Positions 47,956-60,555 of a stretch of 64,000 nt of DNA are shown here, piece by piece. Source of the DNA: Casuarius casuarius (Eukaryota > Chordata > Aves > Casuariiformes > Casuariidae); the NCBI GenBank assembly GCA_003342895.1, contig PTFA01000029.1:868001-932000 (forward strand), given 5' to 3'. The position numbers were made by a program, and so were the translations under genes. A model generated the notes under the pieces. It was not told where the DNA came from. It made no database searches and saw only the letters and a list, made by a program, of their open reading frames with translations. Within the stretch, counting starts at the first letter, position 1. Every line of letters starts with the position of its first letter.

Positions 47956-50900
47956 GTTACTTACCTATAACAGTGCTCTGGAGAAGAACAATTCTAAGTG
48001 ATACCAAAAGGAAATGCCCTCTTCTATTTGTGTCGGTATTTTTTTCTTCTTCCATTGTGAGTTTAGTGCCTGTGAGAAATGCTCAGAAATCCTGTTTTCT
48101 TAAAGCGCAGCTTGAGGAAATCAAGTATAGCTGTCATCCCAACAGGTTGCAAAAGCCTTGTCACTTTACATTACACACCCAGATGAGACACAGGTTGAAA
48201 AATCTGTATCTAAATGGTTTCATGGGTGGTAAGAGGGTCACACATGAAAGTAGCCGTTCTCCCTGCAAGGCAGCAGGTTCTCCCAGGAGACAACAAGGAT
48301 TTTCCTCCTGAAACAGTTAGTAGATTTCTCTGGTTAACAGCCCATCACATGCTGGAAAAAAATCAGGGACACATTTTTCAGGTCTGACTATTTTGAGAGC
48401 TCAGAAAAAAATTGGGGGACTAGGAGACTGGACGCATGGGAACATATACTCTGATGTTTCTATTCTGTCACTATCTTTGTATTTGTGTTTTCTTCGCAAA
48501 ACTGATGGATTCATTATGCTGTACCACCTGCTTTAGGCATTCTGCAGCTGCCACAGCAGAAAATGGACAGATATTACATTGTCATAGAACTAACTGAGCT
48601 ATCGCTTTCTGCTTCCTTCCTACAAAGGGGAAGACGATAGACCTGTTTCCCCCAGCACATTTCTTACATCGAGATGGTGCTTTGTTAATAAGCCAAGCCC
48701 AGTATTTTAACAACTGCAAGGTGAAGGGTTGAAGCAGTAATATGCCTTAAGGTCATGTGGCACATGGTCGTATTTTAATTACCACTGCCTGAGGCTATCT
48801 CCACAGGTATGTTTCCTTCCTGCATAAAACATGAACCTGGGAGTGATTTCAAAACATACTGTCAAATAGTCTGTGACTCCAACAGGATGTACACAGTATT
48901 AGTCTCTAATCCAAGGGCAAATTTTATTTCAGTATTTTATCTTGTAGGCTCAGGGGGACGAGAGAAAGAAACACTTTTCTGTTGGTAAACTAATAATGTT
49001 CAGCAACACAAGGTGTATCATATGTTCTAGAGATCTTTCATTTCCTTAATAAATACACAAGCATAGCAAGCTCTCAACACCAATATCCTTTCAATAAAAG
49101 GTAACCTTATATGGTCACTACATGATACATGATTTATAAGATGTCATGTTAAAGTAAACTCAAACTCACCAAACACACTGAAGGAAGGAAATGGTTGTCT
49201 GGCTCCATATGGCGTTTTCATGTTTCTATTAAAACCAGACTATTTAAACACTGTGGATACCAGCACAGGTTTTAGTTCTAAAGAAAGGATAAAGAGGGCC
49301 TTATCCATACCATGTGTATCAATAGCATAAAACTTGCTGGCAACACATGAATGTGGTTAAAACACTTAGGGTCACCTTACTGTTGGGGATTAAGAAGACA
49401 TTGCTCCTGCAGACTGGTTTTGCACAAAAAGCTATCATGAAAGTGAATCATTTAAACTCTTTGCTAGACAAATATCCTGCAAAAAGGAAAAGGGATAGTT
49501 GAACTGTAAAGACTGTTCCTTAGAGACAGACTCCTTTAAAGGAGGATATAGCATTGCAGATGCTGAAACCAAGTCTTTGTTATCATACTTGACACTTAAA
49601 TTCAAGGTCCAGATTTCTGTAAAGTCATGTTCCCAGCTATTCAAACTGAAGATGTTATGCCACTTTCACAAAGATCTTCAGTCTACAAATTTATCATACA
49701 CCTTAAATAAATAAAAAGTTGTTCATTTATTATGGATGACCAAAAAATAAAACAAAAAAAACTAGGGCATTGAAATCATTTTTCCCTGGCTGTTCCCTCT
49801 GTTTTCATTCCCTGACTGATCCTACAAAACATGCTCCTAGAATAGGCTACTTCAGAGACGCTCAGCCTCAGCCTCTGCCAGACTCCACCCAGAAAGCAGC
49901 AGAAGAAACGCGATGTAAACAGAGGTGGTTGAATTATATTTTTCCTTCCCTATAGGGGGCAACCCTTCACCACTTCAGTTAAAGAGGGGCCATTGCACAA
50001 TTCAGGCCCAGGAACGTGCTGCATCACCACAGCATAATGAAATCAAAAAGGGGAATAGATTTCAATGCACATCACAGTGGGTCACTGCATTTGCTCAGTA
50101 GTGTGCCACACAAAGCTCACATATTTGCTTTTCAAGTTATTTTCAAATCCCCTGCCAAACCATGCTGTTGTAAAGCCCAGCTGAGCTATGAATCTTCAAT
50201 AAACCCAGTGAAGTACTAGATCTCTGATTTCATAGAAGAGGACTTGTCCTACATATTTTCAGGATGGCCTTTCACACTGCACCTCAGCTTACTCTAACAC
50301 TTTTGAGCATTCCACTTTGTTTGGAGGTTAATGTAATTATGATGTACTTCTCACTCTACAGGAGTTTGGGTTCGTTCGCTTTAGTGGATAGACCGTGGTC
50401 ATTAGCCTCATGTGTCTATCAGTACTTCCACTTTATTAACACAAGCATCTTCAAGAACTTTTGTTAATGAGAATGGCAAAGACCCAGAAAACATTCTCAA
50501 TTCTTTGAACTTTATGTCATATTACATGGCTAATATTGTCAGTGCCCCATTAAAATTTTAAATATTACAGCCTTCAGAGCCAGCAGTACTTCATTGCTTA
50601 AACACCTCTGACTCCCTCTTTTTCTTCCTACCTCCAACAGTATAGGATGTGGTAGCTTTTCTTTGAGCAAAAAATGTCATTCATGGCTCTTGTGTGTAAG
50701 TTTGAATGTTTTCCATTTAACTTTCTGTGTACAGGACACATTACTTGCTAAGTACGGAGCCATCAGTGGAGCCTACAGGACAACACATCGCCCTTTATGG
50801 CACATAGGCAGATGAGCTGAGTGTATGTCAAGATGTGGGAAACTGAAGGCCATCTCACAGGCTGCAGCAAACACAGCGTTCTCAGCTGCTTTTTTACCAT

Positions 50901-51412
50901 ATCAAGGGGACTTCCAGCCACCTTTTTGGTTCCTACAGGTTTGGATGGCTCTTAAAAGTTTCAGGAAGATAAGCTGCAGATAGAGGAGAGTCAGAGAAGC
51001 ATCTCCAGCTTTGAAGCTGCAAGGCAGCTGACCCCAACAGGGTGATTCAAGAAGACAGAGTTCAGTACTTGAAGCACATCCTAAAACCTATGAGGAGAGT
51101 TGGGAATGTAGTCCACAGTGTGTGGGGAAAGCCCAAAGGGTGAGGAACAAAGAAGTCTGTGCCAAGCTGGAGCTGCCTGGTGTTAGGCAATGGCAAATGC
51201 TGAGCTGAGCTGAACTCCTGCTGTTTTTTCAGGAGCATTGGTATTCCTGTCCACAAGATTAGAGTATTAACCTGGGAATTAGGACACCTAATATTCAGAC
51301 TCCTCAGAAGACAACTTTCGCCCACAGGCTCTTAACCATATCTCCTGTCACAGCTGGGCCACGAGGCACAATGCATGATTCCTGACCAAAAGAGCACAAG
51401 CAAGAGGGACCT
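47956..51412. other. Non-coding stretch, no gene seen
   Basis: About 3.5 kb with no family repeat or exon recognised. AT-rich patches at 49,690-49,770 include aataaataaaaag and an a-rich run, but no retroposed body precedes it. Frames up to 112 codons lack motifs. Confidence 0.55.
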
Positions 51413-51448
51413 GGGCTGTAGCTTACGGGTGGGCTGTAGCTTACGGGT
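51413..51448. repeat. Perfect two-copy 18-bp tandem repeat
   Basis: gggctgtagcttacgggt occurs twice head to tail without a mismatch. Perfect identity suggests a recent duplication that may be polymorphic. Confidence 0.95.
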
Positions 51449-51484
51449 GGAAAGTTCTGATCTTTGCTTCCATTCTGGACTTTA

Positions 51485-51545
51485 CTAGATACAGGAGCCA
51501 GGCCTCTTCCTGCCAGAGCAGTATCCTAACCACACAGCTCACCCT
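51485..51545 (-). mobile_element. Possible tRNA-like SINE head, antisense
   Basis: Minus strand reads gagctgtgtggttaggatac, tgctctggcaggaagagg, cctggctcc. The gtggttaggatactgctctgg phrase resembles an A-box region of a MIR/CORE or sauropsid tRNA-SINE. No B box is readable. Confidence 0.4.
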
Positions 51546-54500
51546 CCCTTTCAGGTTGCCCAACAATATCTGTTCCTAAATCACAACGGTGCCTGCGGTG
51601 CTTGTGCTGGAGCTGGAGGAGCACAGAAGGATCTTTCCAAGCAGCCCAGCTAACCCCTTCTGGGGATGCAGACGTGCTCTGGCTGCTGCTCTGCCTGTAT
51701 CTAGAGTGTAGCAGGGCGCAGGTGGGAGTTTGAAGTTTAGCTACTCAGCTGGGAGCTACGGCACATGGGGAAGCTGCCTTGAGCCACCCAGGGCATTTTA
51801 CAGTCTGAAATGTATGCACTGAGGTAGATTTTGTCTCCTGGACTAGGGGGTCACTGCATCATTCTGTTGGCCTAGCTGGATCTCAGCCTTCATTTTCATC
51901 AGCGAAAGACTGAAGAATAGAGGGTCCTAGTCCCTGCAACCTTTTCTCTGATACAGTGCCAAATAAGTGCAATTTATCCATAGTGCAATGCAGTAGCATA
52001 ATATTCAGAGGCCTCTAGTCTCATGTGAGAGGAGGAGGGAGAGGGTTGCTCACATCACACGCACACTGTGGGTATTAGGGAAAAGAAACCCAGGTGCTTG
52101 GGGGTGACTCCAGTATATGCAGCACAGGGAGAATGGGAAGGGGACAGCTGTAAGGAGAAACCTCCTGAAAAGGAACTAAGGAACCAGGAGACTCCTTCTC
52201 TGCTCTTTCTCCTCAGCATGATGCTCTGCCATCCCGACAGCCAACACCAGACCTGGCCTTGTTCAAGAGATGGCAATTTGCCACTGGTGGAGATCTGCTC
52301 CTGAGTTTTCCCATCAGTGGTTTTGTGAAAGGGTGTACCAGGAGCTAGAGAACATACTGCAGCTTTGAGACTGAAATCTCTGGAGCTGGGTGAACCTAGA
52401 CCTGCCTCAATTACCAGCATAATTTCTCAGTTATTTTAATTATTCTGTGTTCTGACTGATAGGGACACAGCCACAGAGATGGACATTTAAGGTGGGCAGT
52501 GGTTTTTCAGGCTAATTGCTATGGTCTGTTGCTGTTCTGCAGTGCTTTCATTTAGAGACTCTGTGTGCAAGCATACTTTGCTTTGGGGGGTCTTTTAAAA
52601 CAAGTGACACTACAAAAATTTCCACCAGCTGTTGACTTGAACCTCTCTTCTATTGCTTTTTCAGGACAGGACCTAAGGGGGCTATCAGCTCTGCTCACAA
52701 CTGCACTCGGCCTGGATTTAAATTACACTAATACATATGAGCACAAATGAACATGTTCATCTGAACTTCAGACCAATTTCATTGCAATTGTACAGAAATA
52801 AAATGACAGAAGCATCTGCCAGCAGTCACAAGCACACAAGGATAACAGTATGCACAAGCATTTGAAAGAGTTTTAAAGAACAGTATTCTTCCTTAGCTTA
52901 TTATGTTGCTGTTTACTTTGTTGGAACAGAGATTAAAATGCTTTAGTGTTTACTGAAGCAGCATATACAGTATCTAACAGCACGTTATTTTGCGCACACT
53001 GTTTAACATTCTTTATTGCTCCAACTCATAAGGTTTATTTGAAATCAGTGGAGGAATTCATCCCATCCACCATTTACTCAGCTATTATCAGCTACTGCAA
53101 AAGTGCCGTGTGGAGGGGAATAAACATCAGTTATTTATGAGCTTTCGCAAGCATGCAAACTCCTGATAGAAAATTACATTTTTAAGATCCATTATTATTT
53201 ATGGATTCTGTATGTCAGTATGTGCAGTTGCATTCCAGATATAGCTTGCTCCAGAGGTAACCCTAAAAAGAATGCTATCTGCCTGGTTTTACATGGCATT
53301 TCAGTTGTTTTATGCTTGACTCCATCCTCTCTCTCTCTCTACCCCCTCGCTCCTCTACCCCAGCAAAAGCCCTTTTCAGTTGCTGGTAGCTGTAACAAAC
53401 ATGAGTCTGATGGAGGATTAAACTCTTCCTAATGTGTGCATCGCGCCTTAGCTGAGTCAAAAGGAGTTCCTGTCAGAAGGGAAGACAGAGCACAGAATAC
53501 CTTTCCCAAAAGCCATGGAATTTCTACCAGGTACAAATAATAAAGAGCTAGACAGGCATTGATCAGGAATAATTCAGGTCCCATTTATGCAGCTGTGATG
53601 AGACAGAGGAGATGTTCCCACTCAGTGGAGAGCGTGAGCCACCTCACGTGGGGACATTGCTTGACTTTGCTTGAGCCACAGCCAAATGCTCACCTACAGG
53701 CAATTTCTGGCTGTCAGCTCAGTGGAGGAAACTCTATTAAATTATCAAGCTAAATATGGGAACTTCTGTCCTCATTATTCTATCTTCCCATACTTCCTAC
53801 TCCACTTACTCCACCTGGCCTTCTACATTTGGTATATTAATATGTTTTACATTTTCCTCCTCCTCCTTTGTGAAATCTTTTCCTGGTCTTGCTACCCAGC
53901 TAGACACAAGAGTGTATTTAATACCTAGTGGCTGCTTCAGATGAGCAATTTGAGTGGAAATGTTTAGCGTTGCTTCATGTTTCATCCTCACAGAACCTCA
54001 GTGACATCTCATCTGGAATACATGGTTTGCATCACACCTCTGTATACATATAGTTTGATTATCTGAGCTCTCAGAGGAAATGAATACTAAGAACTCTGTA
54101 CCTTTGCTAAGTAGCATTCTTATGCTGGTTTTGCATAATGAAGCAGCACCTTTCATCCCATAATATATTTAAAATATCTTTTAGACAAAGCTCAATTTGA
54201 TGAGGCTGACTCTGCAGCAGCAGGGAGCATACATGCTACACTGGACTTTAGAGTAATGGTTTAGATGTCTCTACAGCATGTAGCACACTTAAGCTTTGAA
54301 GCATAAAAATCATAAATGATTAACCTACTTGATTTCACATGGATGATAGAAATATGCTCTTCATGGTTTATTTTACTGTCTAAAAACAAAGACATTATGT
54401 CATCATGTGATGGGGTCTTTTTATGGTCTTCAGCATTGCTAGTCCATTTTGTTTTAATTGCCAATTTTTCACTGTATTAATTGCTAATTATTATATGTTT

Positions 54501-56255
54501 GTATACGTGACACTTCAATTATCATCATGTGACCATAACTGGATTGAATATTGTCTTATTCCCATGAGCTATTTTCACTAAGAGCTAAGCCTTAGTGAGC
54601 CTGCAGTCTTAAAAATTTTGCATGAAAACATTTCTCAGTTTTTGAATTAAAAAAAAAAGATTTTTGAAACAAATGGAAACTTACTAACACATCCATTTTG
54701 GAAAAAAAAAAAAGAGAGCGCCTTTGTCAGAAAAATTAACTCAGTGTTTCTTAACAGGATCTGCATTTGGAGTTTCAGGTAATGTTTAAAAAGATGAACA
54801 ATCTTATGGATTGTTCTGTTCCACAGAGCTATTTGCTGCTTGCTGGGTTTTGTCTATAATAGAGACCCTGCCCAGTCAAAATTACTAAAGTCAGACAACT
54901 TGCAAGACATGTCAGGAGCACAATTCAAGTTGGGATCAAATAGGAAATAGAGAATTATGTTAAGTTTTTATTCCTTGGCTAATTATCAGTATTCATAGGT
55001 AAAATGAGACTATTGAAGCATCTGGCACCAGCTGAAGTCAGTCTCCAGTGTAATAACATTATTTTCTGAGAGCAATTAAATTCCTGAGGAATTTTTGAAG
55101 CTTACAGGCCTCTTTACTGCAACTAATCTTAATCTCATCTGCAGACTGGCTTCAATGACTGCAGGAATGATGAACTTAAACTGCCCATTTAAGATCTAGT
55201 TTAAGACACCACACCTATGGTTCATGAGCTCATCTCCCCGCTTCCAACAAGTGGAACTGCTTGAAGGCAGCCAAGGCCACAGGTGACTCTAGAGACAATC
55301 CAAATTATGGTCCAGTGTCACATATACACGAGATGTCACACAGACGTGAGCTCACCCAGAGAAATTACAGCAATGTCACCTACAAGACAAGTTTAGCCAT
55401 ATATTGGTATACCTGGGCCTCATCTGGAGCCACAATCTAAAATACGCATCTCTCCTGCAAACTAAGAGGCAAAGATAAAATCCTCCACTTTGTTTGAAAT
55501 GCTGTTATTCTTGGCCTCTGGGATACAGAAAGATTTATATAAATAGAATTTCTATTCTTGCTTGCTTCTCTATCCTGGAGAAGCAAGTATAAATAAGAGA
55601 TCAAAGATCCTGTACAAACATCAACATAAAACTGACAGACTGCAAAAGCTGAGCTTCTTCCTCAGCGTCTCATAGACTGGTGACTTAGTAAGCCCCTGGG
55701 ACTTCCTCCACTAGAGTACACCCTTTGAGAGAGGTCTTTTTTAATTTTATTTTCATTTCAATGCTGGCTTTTAAAATATAAATATGTCAGAATGATTAGG
55801 TGGGAAACGGTTTGTATTAGCTGCTGCAAGAAATTTTTGCAGCCTATCTGGAATGACACAGTGCTGTCTGTGGCCTGATCTTGTCATCTTTCAGGAGGCT
55901 GCTGAATTCCCACGCTGCAAAGGCAGAAGACTTGCAAGGTCTGACTTCAGCTAGCCCCACCAAACTTTTTATTTGTTTATTTTTTTTAAAGCTAAAAATA
56001 TATTCCAACAGTCAACATGACTTTTTCTGGTTTATCTTTTTTGTTGTTTTTTTGAATCTCTCATCAGTAACTTCCCAATATCCCAGCCAGCTGTGCACAT
56101 TCAACTGAGCAAATAAGGTCCAGTAGGAAGTTATTGATGGCTTTATCAGTATGAAATACTCACAACGCATCACCTGCATGCTTAGGAGCGTAATGCTGAC
56201 AATAAATATGATAATAGTTGTCACACATCAGTGAGAGAAATGTTGAGCTTTGAAA
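51546..56255. other. Non-coding stretch, no gene seen
   Basis: About 4.7 kb. Holds a ct run (53,327-53,340), A10 and A12 runs (54,649-54,658 and 54,702-54,713), and a small hairpin gctgcaa/ttgcagc (55,823-55,843). 54,100-54,550 is AT-rich with homeodomain-like words (ttaattgctaattatt) and could be a conserved element. Frames up to 121 codons (52055-52420, minus) have no domain. Confidence 0.5.
55823..55843. repeat. Small hairpin
   Basis: Arms gctgcaa and ttgcagc, seven perfect pairs, loop gaaattt. Function unknown. Confidence 0.75.
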
Positions 56256-56294
56256 GCACTGAATAAATTGCATTTCCCTTTATTTATTCAGTGC
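56256..56294. repeat. Perfect 13-bp-arm hairpin
   Basis: gcactgaataaat (56,256-56,268) and atttattcagtgc (56,282-56,294) are perfectly complementary with a 13-base loop. This is the longest perfect hairpin noticed in the window. It could be the core of a tiny transposon, a structured RNA or chance. The flanks do not extend the pairing. Confidence 0.9.
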
Positions 56295-56792
56295 AATAGA
56301 TGGCACAAAGATGGTAGAACCAACCAACCATTTTGACATGTTTACAAGGCTTTTAAATCATGAAATGGATTATTGCAGTGCTGAAAGTATTTGGCAAATG
56401 CATTTTATGCACAGCACATTCTGCTTGAAGAGGCAGGCTTTTTAATTTACGTTTGTTAGAAGTGCCTATGAGCAAGAAGGATTGCACGTCAAAGAAGAAG
56501 CTACACTTTTGGTACCAAATACAGTAACCTGCATTGTTGCATCCAAGCCACTTCAGACACAGCCACACAGCTAGGCAGCGATGAGGTGGATCACTTTACA
56601 GGCTATAGCTCAATGTAAGCTGAGTCCACAATAAGGTCCAAGCACAGCCAAGCTCTTCCCCTTGAGAGGCTTCATGAGCATACCTGACAGTGAGTTTACA
56701 CTGCTGTTTCCATAATTAATGAACAAACCCTCTCCACTGGTCCTTCCCCACTTGAAACATTTAGGTTTAATATAATAAATCTAAATCTGTTT
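56295..56792. other. Non-coding stretch, no gene seen
   Basis: Unique-looking sequence. A 71-codon minus frame (56353-56568) lacks a motif. Confidence 0.5.
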
Positions 56793-56866
56793 GAGCCCGA
56801 TTCAGTAAAGTGCTAAATACTTCCTGCAACACATACCAGACCTGTTTCAGTTCCCATTGAGACTCA
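56793..56866. repeat. Palindromic-type interspersed repeat (gcccgattcagtaaag)
   Basis: gagcccgattcagtaaagtg, ctaaatacttcctgcaac, ..., ttcccattgagactcac. The opening cccgattcagYaaagYgct and the later cccattga fit the reptile/bird repeat with ggcccgattcagcaaagcac and a cccattgaagtcaatggg centre. Second arm decayed. Confidence 0.55.
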
Positions 56867-59800
56867 CAAATAACCAGTAAGAATAAAATCAGAACTCCAT
56901 GACTTCATGACTGAGAACCAGTAGCAAACTATCTCAATAGACTGGGCCCATCTTATATATTATAATACAGCACGTATTTTATCTCATCTAACCTTAACTG
57001 TCTAAAAGTGAAGCACTGTTAAGCAGATCATCCATGTTCCTGTTAATGAAAGAAAACAGGCCTATGCCAGTAATGACTCAAATCACTTATTTTATCCAGT
57101 TAACCTCTGGACATGCTTATCTACCACTCCGCTGGCCACAGATGCAGTCTTGGACAGCTAGCTTAGCCTAGGGTGGGATTCAGGTGCCACGATGGTAGAG
57201 TGCCGTCAAGACTTCCTGAGGTATCTGAGCTACCCATCACAGCCAACCAATGTGACACAGCACCCTTCTGGAGTGGCAGCTGCAACACAGGATGCCGCAG
57301 GCACCTAAAATAAAAACAGATGCTCTTGTCTGGGCAACAGTCCCACCCTGGATGTCTAAGGCTGAAATGGCCAGAGACAGATGAAGTGACACCCACCCAG
57401 TGTCATCTGCAGAGCACTCGGGGTCCTGCCCCTACTCTTAAACTGCCGTTAGGATAGCGGTTGTTCAGAGAGGTCTCCCTGGAAACACGCTGTACCTGTC
57501 TGGTGCTACCTATGGCAAAATCTGCTGAGTCTTTAAAGAAAACAGTTTTCTTTCAAGTATTTCTTTTTTTCCCTTCCATTTCTGGATCCAAAAATGCAGA
57601 TCCTCCACAGCTGTAAGACAAACCCATTTCAGTTATACCATTTTAGAGCAGCTGATATCTGGTCAAAGCTTCTAAGTCAGCATGTTGGCTTCGGCTCATC
57701 TTTGGAGAACTAAATATGGTGTTCAAACATAGGAGAAGTTAATATTCCAAACAATTCCAATTTATGTTAAGAAGCAGAAAACAAACCTAGTTAGAAACAA
57801 AGTGTTCATTGTAAGCTGTTGGAAGACCTGGGTTTTATTTAGGTTGTAGTTACAGGCCAGATAACTTTGGCATTTTGCCAACAGTAAAGCTGTGGCTTTA
57901 CAGAAGTGCCTTGGTTTTAGTCAGAACAAAAAACAAAAACATCAAAGCAATTCACAACAGAGGAAATAAATTCAATACGAAATGGAATAGAGAAGGACTG
58001 AAATCCTGAGACACAGGTTAGGAAATGAACTGAGAGAGGTGGAATATCAGGCATATGTAAAAAAACAAAAAACAACAAAAAAAACCCCAGAAGAATAGAT
58101 AGTTCTTTGTTCCCATACACCAGAAATTAATAACACACACATATTTAATATTCTCCAAGCTTAGATATGGTACTGTTCCCATTGAATTAGGCATATATAC
58201 ATTATTAACACATATCAAACTACATTAAAGTAACATGAATGGTCTGATTAAAAATCCATAAATGCCTGGCACTAATGTATCTTCAGGACAAGGAAAGAAC
58301 CCAGTGGAAACCTCTGCACAGCTTTCTAGTGCTGCTGAATAGTTACATCCTTCACATGATTTCAGGGCATGCTAAAATGAATCTCACCCTAAGTATCTTT
58401 GGGTTTCAAGAGCAGCTTCTGGGCATTTACTTGGCCTTGACTTTTAAAGAAAGGGGAAACAGTACCAATAGAAGTATTCGAGGCAATCTTAGAAAAGACA
58501 TGCCATTGGCAGGACAGAGAATAAAGGCTCTCAGCAGCACCAGTGGCTGCTAAAGTCCTTTCTCCCACTGACTCTTGATGTAGTAGAGTAACGCACAGCT
58601 AAAAAATAAATGCTGTTTGGAGTCTGTGTAGTCTACTGCCTCTGCACAGTAGGTCCTTACACTAGTCTCAAGAGAATATTATTAGTGGGTGTATTGTGCA
58701 TCCACTCGAGTGAGAGATTTACTACGCTATATGAAGGAGCCTGGCTCAATTCTCTTCTCCTCCCCTTCTCTCCATGTATCCCCCACATTAGCGGCACTTG
58801 CTACAGCGCACGCTCCATGTCACCACAAAAGAGGCTGTCCTCTTCATGGCTGTGCCCTGCCTATTCAAGAGCTATTTTATAAATTATTCCACAATACCTT
58901 TTTATTTATACTGTGGAACACACACACTGTTCCCAGCCCTGTCCTCAGCGTTGGCATATTTGCAATTGGTACAACTCAGATACCAGTTTGCACTGCTCTG
59001 TGTTCTTGGTTACCACCTAGGCATCACTACCTTTCTACAGTCTATCCAACTATACCTACATCCTGAACAAGAAAATCTTGTTTCCATCACAGGAAAAAAT
59101 TGCAAGAGTATTCTGATAAGGAGAGATTTTTTTTTTCACCCCTAATGCAGAGGTGTGACAGTAAAGTGCAAAGGGCACTGTAAAAAAGTCATTTAAAACA
59201 GAGATAGGGTATATAATGTAATGAAATTATTTTAGCCTGGTTTCCTAAAGAATTAAGGGTTATTTAATTATGCCATCTGCATCCGTGTGCTTAAGTTTGC
59301 CTAACTTTTCCCCACACTGAACGCACCAGACAGCTTCAACAAATTTGCCTGCAGGGTAGTGATCTCAAAGATATTTTGCTTCTATAGGTATGATGACTAC
59401 AGGTAACCAGGTAAAGAAAAAATATACCATTTATGATCCCACTGAATTAAGCACAGAAGTAGGAATTAAACCCTTACTAAACACTAGAGAATCCACAAGA
59501 GAAAATGTCTTTAAGTATGTTCCTCATTCACACACCTTTCAAGCAAAATATTAAATTCTTTACACTAATTCAGAATACTTCACAGAGAAGTTATTTTTAA
59601 GTTCCACTCTATTGCAACAATAATAAAACACTCTTAGAAAACACAAAAACCACAGTGGTCTTTAGATTTTGGGGGCTGACCTGTAATATCCATGTGCAAA
59701 GCTTAGCAGTGCCCCACTTGGGCATACCTCCAGCATACTCCAGCATAACCAGCATAACTCCAAGAAAATGGATATAATGCCAGCTGTCTACATTAACAAA

Positions 59801-60508
59801 GGCTCTGGCCTTTAGTTTGAGATACTCAGCAAGAAACCACATGAAACAGTACTAGCAGAAGGTCTTGACCTACTGAAGATCAATACTAATGATTTCTTTC
59901 GTTTTTAAATTTATGATTATAAAAAGTAAGCAAAAACCTAAAATTTCAAAAGCTATTTCAGTAAATCAAATAAGAACAATCAGCTCTGCTGTGAAAGTAT
60001 ACAGAAAATATTTTACGCTTTGCCTGTCCTAGCATCTTCCCCTGAGGGTAAGGGTGATGGCCATTTCTCTAAACTCCAGCTTCTCCTCAATGGCTTCTTG
60101 CAACAACAGAGAATCAACTCCTTATGTGTAGTTTCTTCAGTTTTTGATTCAACACAGATGTCTGCTTTTCCATTGTTTTAACATCTCCTTCCCCCTTAGA
60201 CACAATTTTCTTCTCCTTGCCTTCTATGGCATATCTTGAAAAATCTTCTCCCCCCTTTTTTTCGGTGGCTTTGTCCTGTTGTTTACTCCATTGTTTTTCT
60301 CAAGTCCCATTAAACTTTTCCTTCAGCTGCCTACTCTGCCATGTAAGGAGAGGACAACACCTATCTGAGGGAGTTTGGCTATCTCTGGTGCTGCCTCAGA
60401 TAGGAAGTTGGAAATGTCCTGAGGTTCCTTCCAGCTTTACATTTTTGTCATTTCCATTACCCTTCTTTCTCTGGCCCTGATTCTTTTTACTTAGCCATAG
60501 ATGAAACG
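56867..60508. other. Non-coding stretch, no gene seen
   Basis: No family repeat recognised. At 58,610-59,145 three plus-strand frames overlap (90, 125 and 115 codons) in a pyrimidine-rich, stop-poor patch; none has a domain. Simple runs: T10 at 59,127-59,136, and a degenerate catactccag array at 59,722-59,762. Confidence 0.5.
59722..59762. repeat. Degenerate short tandem array (catactccag-like)
   Basis: ggcatacctccagcatactc, cagcataaccagcataactc: about four imperfect units of cagcatact(c). Confidence 0.7.
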
Positions 60509-60555
60509 ATCCCAAATTCAGCAAAGCTCTTAAGCACGTATTTATGCTCATTTTG
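60509..60555. repeat. Palindromic-type interspersed repeat (attcagcaaagctcttaag)
   Basis: cgatcccaaattcagcaaag, ctcttaagcacgtatttatg, ctcattttg. Nearly verbatim first arm of the reptile/bird repeat gattcagcaaagcacttaagcacgtgctta. The mirror arm is missing. Sister of 36,553 and 56,793. Confidence 0.6.

Noticed and set aside
49690..49770. aataaa signal followed by an a-rich run, possible processed pseudogene tail
   Set aside because: No gene-like body or target duplication upstream.
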